Positions 53,110 to 61,909 of a stretch of DNA of 64,000 bases are shown piece by piece. A program made the translations under genes and the position numbers. The stretch is from Alteromonas_E sp965248545. GTDB taxonomy: Bacteria; Pseudomonadota; Gammaproteobacteria; Enterobacterales; Alteromonadaceae. Numbering within the stretch: the stretch's first letter is position 1; the number at the start of each line of letters is the position of its first letter. Below the pieces are notes generated by a model. It was given only the letters and a program-made list of their open reading frames with translations, made no database searches and had not been told where the DNA came from. Where the stretch lies: positions 3,968,001-4,032,000 of the forward strand of contig OZ252110.1 of assembly GCA_965248545.1 (NCBI GenBank), in the 5' to 3' direction.

Positions 53110-54338
53110 GTGAACATCGATTCAGCTTCGCGCAAGGCGTCGAGCAATACTTGAATATCGCGCTCATCATTGTAAAGCGAGAAACTTGCACGCACCGTCG
53201 CGTCATAACCTAATGTCTGCATGAGTGGTTGTGCACAATGATGACCAGCTCTAACCGCAACGCCATTATCAGCGCAAACTTGCGCCACATCATGCGGATG
53301 AATTGCGTGGTGAGCAAAGGTCACGATGCCAGCTCTCCAAGCGCTCGCTTCACTCAATAGTGTAATGTTGTCAAATGCTGCAATCGCATTACCACATTGC
53401 TCTCCCAACCTCGCAACATGTGACTTCACCGCAGTGCGGTTTTGCGCTTGAATGAATTGCACAGCCGCACTCAGTCCGCATGCTCCAGCTAGGTTTGGCG
53501 TGCCAGCTTCAAACCGTTCGACGCCTGGACGCCATTGCGTGTCTTGTATGTCCTGCCCGACCCAATCGACCATTCCTCCACCGAGCAAAAACGGTTCAAA
53601 TGCCTCACGCTGCTCAGGCGCAATGTAAAGTACTCCGATGCCCGTCGGGCCATACATTTTATGCCCGGAAAAAGCCATGAAGTCACAATTTAAATCTGCC
53701 ACCTCAATCGGCATGTGTGCCGCCGCCTGTGCCGCATCAATCACGGTCAATACATGTTCTGATCGAAGCTGTTTCAAGAACCCCGCAAGTTCATCCAAAT
53801 CGCAATAGAACCCCAACACATTTGACACGAGACTCAGTGATACACACTTCACTTTATTCAGTTCTGCACGCGTGACATCTGGCAACTGTATGCGACCACT
53901 CGGGTCGATTGGTATACGGCGCAGCGTTGCTCCTGTTTGATGACAAAGCCGCAGCCACGGCAGGAAGTTTGCGTGATGCTCAGCATCAGATACCCATATT
54001 TCATCACCCTGACTCAGCCGTTGTCTGACCGCACATTGCGCGACCATATTTAAAGATTCGGTGGTACCTTTGGTAAAGCAGACATCGCTCGCATCCGCAC
54101 CAATAAAATCTGCGACGGTTCGCCGTGCTGAGACATATCGCATAGTGGCTTGTTCGGCAAGTAGGTATATGCCGCGTTCGACCGGCGCGTAGACTTGGCT
54201 ATAGCATTGGCTGATCGCATCGATGACCGATTGAGGCTTATGTGCTGTCGCCGCGTTATCGAGGTAGTGGAGCTCGTAGCCTAAGTTTCTTTGGGATGCA
54301 AAAATCGGGAACTGCGACTTAATCGCTTCAATATCCAT
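53106..54338 (-). CDS. SufS-type cysteine desulfurase in the Moco operon
   Basis: 410 aa PLP enzyme. LDNAATAHKP opens it, PLP lysine in SGHKMYGPTGIGV, catalytic Cys in RAGHHCAQPLM, with the SufS/CsdA-type short loop. It releases sulfur from cysteine as persulfide. Lying between xdhC and sufU-like genes, it probably supplies sulfur to MoaD/MoeB or to the final Moco sulfuration by XdhC, as NifS4 does for XdhC in Rhodobacter capsulatus. The assignment to Moco is inference. Confidence 0.93.
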   Translation of the reverse strand: MDIEAIKSQFPIFASQRNLGYELHYLDNAATAHKPQSVIDAISQCYSQVYAPVERGIYLLAEQATMRYVSARRTVADFIGADASDVCFTKGTTESLNMVAQCAVRQRLSQGDEIWVSDAEHHANFLPWLRLCHQTGATLRRIPIDPSGRIQLPDVTRAELNKVKCVSLSLVSNVLGFYCDLDELAGFLKQLRSEHVLTVIDAAQAAAHMPIEVADLNCDFMAFSGHKMYGPTGIGVLYIAPEQREAFEPFLLGGGMVDWVGQDIQDTQWRPGVERFEAGTPNLAGACGLSAAVQFIQAQNRTAVKSHVARLGEQCGNAIAAFDNITLLSEASAWRAGIVTFAHHAIHPHDVAQVCADNGVAVRAGHHCAQPLMQTLGYDATVRASFSLYNDERDIQVLLDALREAESMFT

Positions 54339-54346
54339 TAGGCCAA

Positions 54347-55183
54347 TTACTCAGTCACTTGCGGTTCAGATGCCTCTACCTGATTGCCTAAGGGCTTGAC
54401 CACTTGGTGTAAAGGTTCTCCCGTGCCACCGCGTCTCAACAGGGTTATTTCAGCCAAGATTGACAGCGCAATTTCCTCCGGCTTAGTGGCACCAAGATCA
54501 AGCCCGCACGGCGTGTTGACGCGTGCTAGTGCATTGTCATCAAAACCGCTTTCTTGCAGATAATCCAGAACTAAGCCCGAACGCTTTCGACTCGCAATCA
54601 ATGCGATGTAGTGAGCTTCGCTTTTCAAGGCTCGGGCGATCGATTCATGATCACCTTTGTGTTGGGTGGCGATAACCACATAATCGCTGGCTTCTGGATT
54701 TAGTCTTGAATAGTCTAAATCATCGGTGATGAGTTGGCTCGCTGCCGGAAACTTTTCCCATTCGGCACCCGGATCATTTACCACCACTTGTAGGCCGAGC
54801 ATATCTGCCATGATGCAAATCGCCTCTGCGACCCGGCCATGCCCCATGAGCCACAGCGTGGGTTCTGGTAATATCGGCTCAATATATACGCGCATTCCGC
54901 CTCCGCAGGGCATTCCCGCCCCCAATAGTTCATCATCTAAATCGATATCAAGGATCGCTGTTGACGCGGTATTGATGCATTCTACCGCCTGTTCACATGC
55001 AGTGCTCTCTGCACAGCCTCCACCTACCCAACCTGATACAATGCGACCTCGTTCGTCGATAACAGCCTTTGATGATGTTTTCGCGGACACTGAGCCAAAT
55101 GTATCAACGACTGTCGCCACTGCGAATGGCTGCCGACGTTTTTGTAATTCAGCGATCACCTGAAAAATCGAATTTGTCATCAA
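54347..55183 (-). CDS. XdhC/CoxI-family Moco sulfuration or insertion protein
   Basis: 278 aa. N-terminal XdhC domain (FAVATVVDTFGSVSAKTSSK, GWVGGGCAE, GAGMPCGGGMRVYIEP) and C-terminal Rossmann-like domain (LWLMGHGRVAEAI, TPCGLDLGATKPEEIALSI). XdhC proteins bind Moco, promote its sulfuration and pass it to xanthine-dehydrogenase-type enzymes, so such a molybdo-hydroxylase is expected elsewhere in the genome. It lies 8 bp before the desulfurase gene. Confidence 0.92.
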   Translation of the reverse strand: MMTNSIFQVIAELQKRRQPFAVATVVDTFGSVSAKTSSKAVIDERGRIVSGWVGGGCAESTACEQAVECINTASTAILDIDLDDELLGAGMPCGGGMRVYIEPILPEPTLWLMGHGRVAEAICIMADMLGLQVVVNDPGAEWEKFPAASQLITDDLDYSRLNPEASDYVVIATQHKGDHESIARALKSEAHYIALIASRKRSGLVLDYLQESGFDDNALARVNTPCGLDLGATKPEEIALSILAEITLLRRGGTGEPLHQVVKPLGNQVEASEPQVTE

Positions 55184-55243
55184 AGCGCTTGCTCCTTATT
55201 TGCGTCTGACTCACTGACATCCGGCCGTTTTGAAAACGACATG

Positions 55244-55996
55244 TTAAGCACCACAAATGGTGCAGTTGGGATGTTTCGGCACGCGGATGTGTTGCCATTG
55301 CATGGTCGCGCCATCGAACAACTGCAGAACGCCATGCATGGATGCACCTAAATCGGCCAATACTTTAATCGCCAAAAGCGCCTGGCTGACACCAATAATG
55401 CCAACTATCGGCGACAATACACCCGTTTCAGAGCAGCTCAGATTCTGCTCACCGAATAACTGGCTGACACATGCATAGCAAGGCCCACCGAGTTCAGGCA
55501 GAATAGCCATCAATTGCCCTTCTATTCTGATCGCCGCCCCGGAAACCAGGGGCGTCATGTTTTGCCAGCACAGCCGATTAAGCTGCTCTCGAGTTGCCAA
55601 ATTATCACAACAATCAACCACAATATCACTGTTTTGTACGTGCTTCGCCAATTGAGTATCGTCTAAACGCTGTGCGATAAGGGTATAGTCTACTTCGCTA
55701 TTTATCGCGCTTAAGGCGGCATGTGCGGACTCGACTTTCAACTGCCCTACTGTCTCTTCTTTGTGCAAGATTTGGCGCTGAAGGTTGGACATATCAACTT
55801 TATCATCGTCAACTAATGTCAATACACCAACGCCAGAGGCGGCAAGATATTGTGCACATGCACATCCCAATCCCCCGAGGCCGATCAACAGCACCTTGGC
55901 ATTGAGAAGTGTTTCCTGCCCATCTATATCAAACTGAGGCAATGCAATTTGACGGTTGTATCTCAGCACATTGTGTTCAGTGACTGTTTTTTTCAT
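55244..55996 (-). CDS. moeB: MoeB/ThiF-type adenylyltransferase
   Basis: 250 aa E1-like enzyme. ATP-binding LLIGLGGLGCACAQYLAASG, DDDKVDMSNLQRQIL, VDCCDNLATR and two zinc CxxC pairs (CYAC, CTIC). It activates the MoaD C-terminus; a role in thiamine synthesis (ThiF) is possible but the moa context favours MoeB. First gene of the Mo operon. No clear ModE site was found upstream. Confidence 0.92.
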   Translation of the reverse strand: MKKTVTEHNVLRYNRQIALPQFDIDGQETLLNAKVLLIGLGGLGCACAQYLAASGVGVLTLVDDDKVDMSNLQRQILHKEETVGQLKVESAHAALSAINSEVDYTLIAQRLDDTQLAKHVQNSDIVVDCCDNLATREQLNRLCWQNMTPLVSGAAIRIEGQLMAILPELGGPCYACVSQLFGEQNLSCSETGVLSPIVGIIGVSQALLAIKVLADLGASMHGVLQLFDGATMQWQHIRVPKHPNCTICGA

Positions 55997-56243
55997 GTTT
56001 GGGATCTTAGACCGATATCTAGCGGGTAATGACCGGATAGTCTGTCGGTATTATTCTTCGAACATTGCCCATAAAGCAAGCTAGCACAATACGTTACATA
56101 TTACTGATAGACCGAGATAAAGCGAAATTCATTGAGCGTATATTTTACGAGAGTGAGCGTTTTCCCCATATGCAGTCATGACAATGACACTAAAAGCACA
56201 GTACACTACCCACCATTCACTGCGTTGTTCACTCCTTATCTGT

Positions 56244-57359
56244 ATGAATACATTCGAAAAAGATCACTTAGTCGTTGCACAGAATGCCTCTGGCAGAAAC
56301 ATGCAAGTGCCCATTTACCGATTCAAAGGCAAACAACAAGGACCGAGTGTATACATCCAGAGTTCGATTCACGGCGCAGAAGTGCAAGGTAATGTCGTGA
56401 TTTACCACCTCATTCAGTGGTTAAAACGATTACCGATTCGAGGCGAAATAACCTTAGTCCCGAACTGCAATCCTGTGGGCACCAACATCAAGGCAGGTGA
56501 GTATACGCTCGGCAGATTTGACCCGGTCAATGGGACCAATTGGAATCGCGGCTATTGGTACGATAGAGAGAGTGTGCTTAAATTTGCTCGTTCAGTCAGC
56601 CATGAGGAGTCTACGACGTCGATCAAAGCCAGGTTTCGTCGTCACCTTGCGGAAAACTTGGAGAAGAAATCAAACACAACATGGGGACTGGGCCTGGCCA
56701 ATCAGTTAAATCTCAAACTACAAACCCTGGCAGCGGACGCAGACATTGTTCTGGATTTGCATAACGGACCGGTGTCTACTCGCCATATATACGTTCCAGA
56801 ATATGCGCAAGAATCAGCCAAGTATTTTAACATTCCGCATATCATTTTTATTCCAAATACATTCGCTGGCGCTTTGGATGAAGCCACCTTTTGCCCGTGG
56901 TGGACACTAGCAGAGAGCTTAAAAAAACGCCTAGACCGAGATGTCGCTTTCGGCGTCGAGGCCTTCACCGTTGAGATGGGCTCTCAGGAAGTCGCAGACT
57001 TCGACGAGGGTGAAGAAGATGCGCAAGGGATTTTGAGTTATTTAAATTACAAAGGTGTGCTGCTAGATGCGAATATCGAACCCAAAGCCATGATTCGGTA
57101 CGCGACGCAGCTCAATAGCTACAAAACCCTATTTACTCAAACCGGCGGGATTGTCGAGTATTGCGCTAAACCGGGTCAATCAGTGCTACAAGGCGAATGT
57201 TTAGCGCGTGTTCTCAATGTGGATGAGCTTGAAAATGATCGCGCAGTTGAGCTAATTTTGGCGCCTTGCGATTTAATACCGATTTTGCACTTTCCCTCAG
57301 CATCTGTATTGAGTGGTACTCAACTGTATAAATGTTTTACTGATTATTGGCAGTTGTGA
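56244..57359 (+). CDS. Succinylglutamate desuccinylase/aspartoacylase-family metallohydrolase (1)
   Basis: 371 aa from ATG 56244 (MNTFEKDHLVVAQN); the frame opens at 56178 and neither start has a strong ribosome site. Zinc ligands His43 and Glu46 in SIHGAEVQGN and a His in VLDLHNGP place it in the M14-like AstE/ASPA family, with a Glu in FTVEMGSQE as probable base. The C-terminal part is a beta domain (TGGIVEYCAKPGQSVLQGECLARVL) like biotinyl folds. It hydrolyses an N-acyl or amide bond; substrate unknown. Confidence 0.87.
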   Translation: MNTFEKDHLVVAQNASGRNMQVPIYRFKGKQQGPSVYIQSSIHGAEVQGNVVIYHLIQWLKRLPIRGEITLVPNCNPVGTNIKAGEYTLGRFDPVNGTNWNRGYWYDRESVLKFARSVSHEESTTSIKARFRRHLAENLEKKSNTTWGLGLANQLNLKLQTLAADADIVLDLHNGPVSTRHIYVPEYAQESAKYFNIPHIIFIPNTFAGALDEATFCPWWTLAESLKKRLDRDVAFGVEAFTVEMGSQEVADFDEGEEDAQGILSYLNYKGVLLDANIEPKAMIRYATQLNSYKTLFTQTGGIVEYCAKPGQSVLQGECLARVLNVDELENDRAVELILAPCDLIPILHFPSASVLSGTQLYKCFTDYWQL

Positions 57360-57417
57360 ATACGTTATCTCGCGTATAGCATCTCTCAGACAGTCTTGGT
57401 GACTTAAGGTTGGTTGA

Positions 57418-57822
57418 ATGAAAAACATTGAAACGCTGTTGCCTAAGTTGAACATTCTCGTCGTTGACGATATGGAGGCCATGCGATCCTTGGTCAGAAG
57501 CTGCCTGTATGAACTGGGAGCAGAGAATGTCTATGTTGAGCAAAACGGTGAGCGAGCTTGGAAGGTTTTAAGCCAGAAGAAGATTCATCTGATTGTTAGC
57601 GATCTAGATATGCCAACCTTAAACGGACTGGAGTTGCTAAAACGGGTGCGCTTTTCCAAAGAACACCAACACATCCCTTTTATTATGCTGACAGCTGAGT
57701 CGGAAAAAGCCAAAGTACTTGAGATTATCAAACAAGGCGCATCTGACTACATTACCAAACCCTTCAAGCCTAAAGACTTGAGCTACCGCATTATCAAAAT
57801 GCTGCGAAAAGTATCCCTTTGA
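57418..57822 (+). CDS. CheY-like single-domain response regulator
   Basis: 134 aa receiver only: acidic Asp17/Asp18 (VVDDME), phosphoacceptor Asp62 in VSDLDMP, Thr in IMLTAE and Lys in ITKPF. No output domain, so it signals by binding partners, as CheY does to the flagellar motor. It lies 58 bp after the AstE-like gene, but no kinase gene is nearby. Confidence 0.92.
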   Translation: MKNIETLLPKLNILVVDDMEAMRSLVRSCLYELGAENVYVEQNGERAWKVLSQKKIHLIVSDLDMPTLNGLELLKRVRFSKEHQHIPFIMLTAESEKAKVLEIIKQGASDYITKPFKPKDLSYRIIKMLRKVSL

Positions 57823-57832
57823 TATGGTGCGC

Positions 57833-57860
57833 AAAAAAGCGCTCAAATGAGCGCTTCTTC
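57833..57860. terminator. Bidirectional terminator between the CheY-like and metalloprotease genes
   Basis: AAAAAAGCGCTC-AAAT-GAGCGCTTCTTC. The stem is 8 bp; the T-run is best on the minus strand, closing the metalloprotease gene, with a weaker one for the plus-strand receiver gene. Confidence 0.85.
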
Positions 57861-57880
57861 ATAACGGTGTTGCCGTGAGA

Positions 57881-60271
57881 TTAGATCGGTGAACCGGGCG
57901 GCATACTAGCGGCGTCGAAGCCACCGCGCCACTCACCCTCATCCCAATAACGCTCCAAATGCTCTAACAGCGCTTTATCTGCCAAGGTGTCATCGTTACG
58001 ATCGAGCCACTTGGTGAATTGCTGTAATGTTCCAGATAGCACAAGCGCATTTTCGGGGCTCAACCGGTTATCGTGTAGTGCATCCATCAAGGCATCTACT
58101 ACCACGAGCCGAACACGCTGCGTTATCGCTTTGCTCTTCGCACTGCTGCGCTTATTGGTATTCTTCCACGTTGCGTCAAGAAGGCGCTGAACGGTACTTT
58201 CCACCGAGGGCAAATCAGCATCCAAAGCGTGTTGCCAAGCCAAGCGATTCAAGCGTTCAGGATGAACGATTGAACTGACAGTATATGCAGCCGACGCCTC
58301 GGCAGCAGTCAATGGGTCAAACATCAATCCCGTACGTCCTGCAAAAGACTCTCGGGTGCGTGAGGAACCATACACCTTGGGGATCAATAAGGCGGATAAG
58401 TGGTCTGGAATGCTCAAAAACTCTGCTGACAAGGCGTTAACAAGCGTATCCAAGGCTTCTTGTTGCTTGGTCGCAGAGACCGCCCGTTGTCCCATCGGAG
58501 TTTGGTCTGTTTTGATTTCGTATTGGTAGTCTATTCCACCGAGCAATTTGACGACCGCATCCGTTTGATAGCGATGCGCGAAGTACAGTGGTGCTAAATA
58601 CTCCTCCAGTGAAGACAATGGCGTACCATTTGGAATGGTATTCAAACCAAAGCGCGAAAGTGCAAGCCCCCTTACGTCTGCGATTCGCTTAAATTCGGCT
58701 ACCGCGTCAGCGCCGTTGTCCCACAAATGGCCGTCACTGCCGGGATGACGACCAGAGCGAGAATCCGGGTCTGACTTGTAGCGCATCCCACTGGCATATG
58801 CAGCATTAATCGTGAGCGCTAATCCCGCAGTCTCCGCTTCAACATTGGTATAATCTTGATAACCATAAGCAATCGTATGCAAATCCCATGCGCCCATGCC
58901 GACTGCATAGGCGTCATCCAAGGTGATTTTGCCATTCACGATAGCGACTTTCGGATGCGGGTAATCCATTACCGACGCTCGGTCAGTCTCGCTAGCCGCA
59001 AAATTGTGTGCGATTCCTAACGTATGACCAACTTCATGGGCTGACAATTGTCGAATACGAGCCAATGCCATTTCCTGTTGCGCACTGGTGTCAGTATTAC
59101 CGTCGGCAAATGGACTCGTTAGCCCGAGTGCAATTAAGTAGTCTTGACGAACGCGAAGCGAGCCAAGTGTCACGTGCCCTTTGATGATTTCACCTGTTCT
59201 AGGATCCACAACTGAGGTTCCGTAAGACCATCCACGCGTTGCCCTGTGAACCCACTGAATCACATTAAAACGCACGTCCATAGGGTCGGCATCTTCGGGT
59301 AAAATTTTCACTTGAAACGCGTCTTTATAACCGATGGCTTCGAATGCTTCATTCCACCACAGTGCACCGTCGCGCAAGGCACTCATCACCGGCTCAGGTA
59401 TGCCCGGATCCAAATAATAGACAATCGGTTCTATGGCTTCGCTTGTTGTCGCGCTGGGGTCCTTTTTATCGAGACGATGCCGTGGAATCAATTTCTGTTC
59501 CATTGGATCTGCAATTGCGACTGAGTAATCCATGAAACTATGCTTCCAAAACCCCGAGTACGGATGAAATGCGCGAGGGGTATAGTCGTCATCAGGTAAG
59601 GCGATCAAACTGTGGTGTAAATGCACAGAGATAGCATTGGGTTCTGGGGTAACTTGGCGAACATAAGTGCCCGGCTTGGTGCCCGCAAATGTAACCAGCG
59701 CCTCAAGTTCAGTGTTATTGGGAAACGCCTTTGTTCTAGGTAAGTATACGCCACTGCGTTTTGGGTCTGCTTTGTAACTACCTTGTTTTGTGCGATCAAG
59801 ACGAGTAGCGATACCGTGTATATCACTGAATAAGAAGTCGGTGTAATCCACTAAAACCGTTCCATCTTGCTCCGCGACAATGGGCAATCCAGCGATTACT
59901 GAATCCGCAAACGCTTCATCAATACTCGCCTGTTCAGCGTCGTTATCAGAAACAGCTCGATAGTCTGTATTGATTTGCTTGAGGAGAATTTTGTTGCCGT
60001 AGCGTTGAAAAATGGTCAGCCGTGTATCGCCCAATTGACCGCGATCAAGGCCAATATCATTGGAGCCAACGCCTTGCGGTAAACTGCTCTGAAAAATGAA
60101 GGGTTGGTCTAACTTATCTATGGCTAGAAATACTTTGTCTTTGGACTGATCGTAATACACAGGGACAAAACCATCGCGTTTTTGCATGTCCGCAGTAAAT
60201 TCATCGACGCTAGATGCCAGGGCAACATGTGTCACCAACCATAACAAGACTATTGTAAGAGCGGTTTTCAC
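57881..60271 (-). CDS. Secreted zinc metalloprotease, DUF5117/DUF4953 type
   Basis: 796 aa. Signal peptide MKTALTIVLLWLVTHVALA, a DUF5117-like region (about 70-280, beginning LPQGVGSNDIGLDRGQLGDT), then the catalytic HEVGHTLGIAHN (412-423), the extended HExxHxxGxxH zinc site, with VMDYPHPK as a probable Met-turn. A helical C-terminal region follows. Periplasmic or secreted. Natural substrates of this family are largely unknown. It stands alone. Confidence 0.93.
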   Translation of the reverse strand: MKTALTIVLLWLVTHVALASSVDEFTADMQKRDGFVPVYYDQSKDKVFLAIDKLDQPFIFQSSLPQGVGSNDIGLDRGQLGDTRLTIFQRYGNKILLKQINTDYRAVSDNDAEQASIDEAFADSVIAGLPIVAEQDGTVLVDYTDFLFSDIHGIATRLDRTKQGSYKADPKRSGVYLPRTKAFPNNTELEALVTFAGTKPGTYVRQVTPEPNAISVHLHHSLIALPDDDYTPRAFHPYSGFWKHSFMDYSVAIADPMEQKLIPRHRLDKKDPSATTSEAIEPIVYYLDPGIPEPVMSALRDGALWWNEAFEAIGYKDAFQVKILPEDADPMDVRFNVIQWVHRATRGWSYGTSVVDPRTGEIIKGHVTLGSLRVRQDYLIALGLTSPFADGNTDTSAQQEMALARIRQLSAHEVGHTLGIAHNFAASETDRASVMDYPHPKVAIVNGKITLDDAYAVGMGAWDLHTIAYGYQDYTNVEAETAGLALTINAAYASGMRYKSDPDSRSGRHPGSDGHLWDNGADAVAEFKRIADVRGLALSRFGLNTIPNGTPLSSLEEYLAPLYFAHRYQTDAVVKLLGGIDYQYEIKTDQTPMGQRAVSATKQQEALDTLVNALSAEFLSIPDHLSALLIPKVYGSSRTRESFAGRTGLMFDPLTAAEASAAYTVSSIVHPERLNRLAWQHALDADLPSVESTVQRLLDATWKNTNKRSSAKSKAITQRVRLVVVDALMDALHDNRLSPENALVLSGTLQQFTKWLDRNDDTLADKALLEHLERYWDEGEWRGGFDAASMPPGSPI

Positions 60272-60453
60272 CTTAACTCTCCTTGTGTGTTTTTATTTTT
60301 CAATTTTTTTTGATACGAAATCAAAGCGGCCTAAGGTCAATCCGAAATCCGCTTCTCAACCGTGATTGGATCACATCATCTTGATCCATGTCAATGAGCC
60401 AGTAGCGACATCCACTAATCTGTACACAGCGCAAATGCAATTGATTTTCAGTT

Positions 60454-61908
60454 ATGGGTCAAGCAATACAACAAACCGTATGCACGCCAGCCGACTATGA
60501 GCGGTTTAATCGACGATTGGAGCTCGAACTAGGGGTTCTCCAAGATGCTTTTAGATCGCCTAGCTTTAACAAGCACCACTGTAGCATCGGTGCTGAATTG
60601 GAGATGTTCTTGGTAAACAACCAAGGGTTGCCTTTGGCGGGTAATCAGGAACTGCTCAAAAAATGCAATAACCCACTGCTTCAGCCCGAGTTAAATCAAT
60701 ATAACTTAGAATTGAATCTGCTCCCCGTTGACGCCGTTGGCGCGTCGCTTTCGTCCATTCACGCGCAAATGGACGACCAACTGGATCAACTTCATCAACA
60801 TGCAGAGCAATTGGAAATGTGTTGCTTGCCAATCGGGATCCTACCAACGTTAACCGAACAAGACTTAAGTCGTGACTACCTGACCCCTAAAGCACGTTAT
60901 TTGGCGCTTTCTGATCGCTTGACTCATCTAAAACAAGGCCCCTTCTCAGTTGACATTCGCGGTATTGAAAACCTCTCGATGGATTCTCATGAAGTTACTC
61001 TGGAAGGGGTTAACACTTCGTTTCAAGTACATTTACGGGTACCTTACGACCGCTATGTGGCAACGTTTAATGCCGCGCAGTTGGTTACCCCACTGGTGTT
61101 GGCTTTGTCTGCCAACTCCCCCTTTTTGTTGGGTAAACGTCTCTGGCATGAGACTCGAATTGCCCTGTTTAAGCAGAGTATTGATTACCGCAACCATCAT
61201 ACGAACCAATGGCGACACCCCTCGCGCGTCAATTATGGTCACGGATGGCTACGCCAATCACCGTATGAGATCTTTTCCGAGGGGGTTGCCTTGTACCCGA
61301 CGATGCTACCTGAAGAAATCGATGACCGGCCGCTCTCCGATTTTTGCGCGCTGCGCAATCACATGGGCACTATCTGGTCTTGGAATCGTGCTGTGCTTGA
61401 CGCCGGCGTAGATAAACATCTACGAATTGAATTCAGAACACTACCGGCAGGCCCTACTAACATCGATATGGTCGCCAATTTAGCCGTGATGGTTGGCTGG
61501 ACAACAGCACTTGCTGATTCTGTTGAACACTACATCACTAAATTGCCGTTTAACTACGCTGAGTTCAACTTCTATCGTTGTGCACAACACGGTCTACAAT
61601 CCAATGTCATTTGGCCACAACAGCATCAGCACCAACTGACGGAACGTCGGGTAACGGAAGTTATCGCCGACATGTTGCCACTTGCTGCCGAAGGATTGCG
61701 GTCAATTGGTGTATCTCAAGCAGATATAGACCTTTACCTTGGGGTTATTGAAATGCGCTTGGCCCGACAGCAAACGGGCGCCCAATGGCAACTGGATGCC
61801 TATTCGAGATTGGCTAAAACGCACGATCACTCAACAACGTTGCGCCAAGTTGTTGCTGAATACTCAAATCATCACTTATCTGGCGTACCAGTAGCCGAGT
61901 GGGAGTAA
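60454..61908 (+). CDS. Glutamate-cysteine ligase (GCS2)-like carboxylate-amine ligase
   Basis: 484 aa. CSIGAELEMFLVNNQG (about 43-58) carries the metal/ATP glutamates of the GCS2 family; YNLELNLLPVDA, LTPKARYLAL, SFQVHLRVP and RIEFRTLPAGPTNIDMVANLA are further family blocks. Such enzymes couple a carboxylate to an amine through acyl phosphate. It is not classical GshA in context: it sits one base before an AstE/ASPA-type hydrolase gene. Its product may be the amide cleaved by that enzyme. Confidence 0.85.
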   Translation: MGQAIQQTVCTPADYERFNRRLELELGVLQDAFRSPSFNKHHCSIGAELEMFLVNNQGLPLAGNQELLKKCNNPLLQPELNQYNLELNLLPVDAVGASLSSIHAQMDDQLDQLHQHAEQLEMCCLPIGILPTLTEQDLSRDYLTPKARYLALSDRLTHLKQGPFSVDIRGIENLSMDSHEVTLEGVNTSFQVHLRVPYDRYVATFNAAQLVTPLVLALSANSPFLLGKRLWHETRIALFKQSIDYRNHHTNQWRHPSRVNYGHGWLRQSPYEIFSEGVALYPTMLPEEIDDRPLSDFCALRNHMGTIWSWNRAVLDAGVDKHLRIEFRTLPAGPTNIDMVANLAVMVGWTTALADSVEHYITKLPFNYAEFNFYRCAQHGLQSNVIWPQQHQHQLTERRVTEVIADMLPLAAEGLRSIGVSQADIDLYLGVIEMRLARQQTGAQWQLDAYSRLAKTHDHSTTLRQVVAEYSNHHLSGVPVAEWE

Positions 61909-61909
61909 T

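Noticed and set aside
55997..56243. ModE operator upstream of the molybdenum operon
   Set aside because: One CGTTACAT half-site is seen, but no paired half-site at the right distance.
60950..61411. 153-codon plus-strand frame
   Set aside because: Overlaps the GCS2-like ligase in another frame; Trp/Arg-rich and without homology signal.
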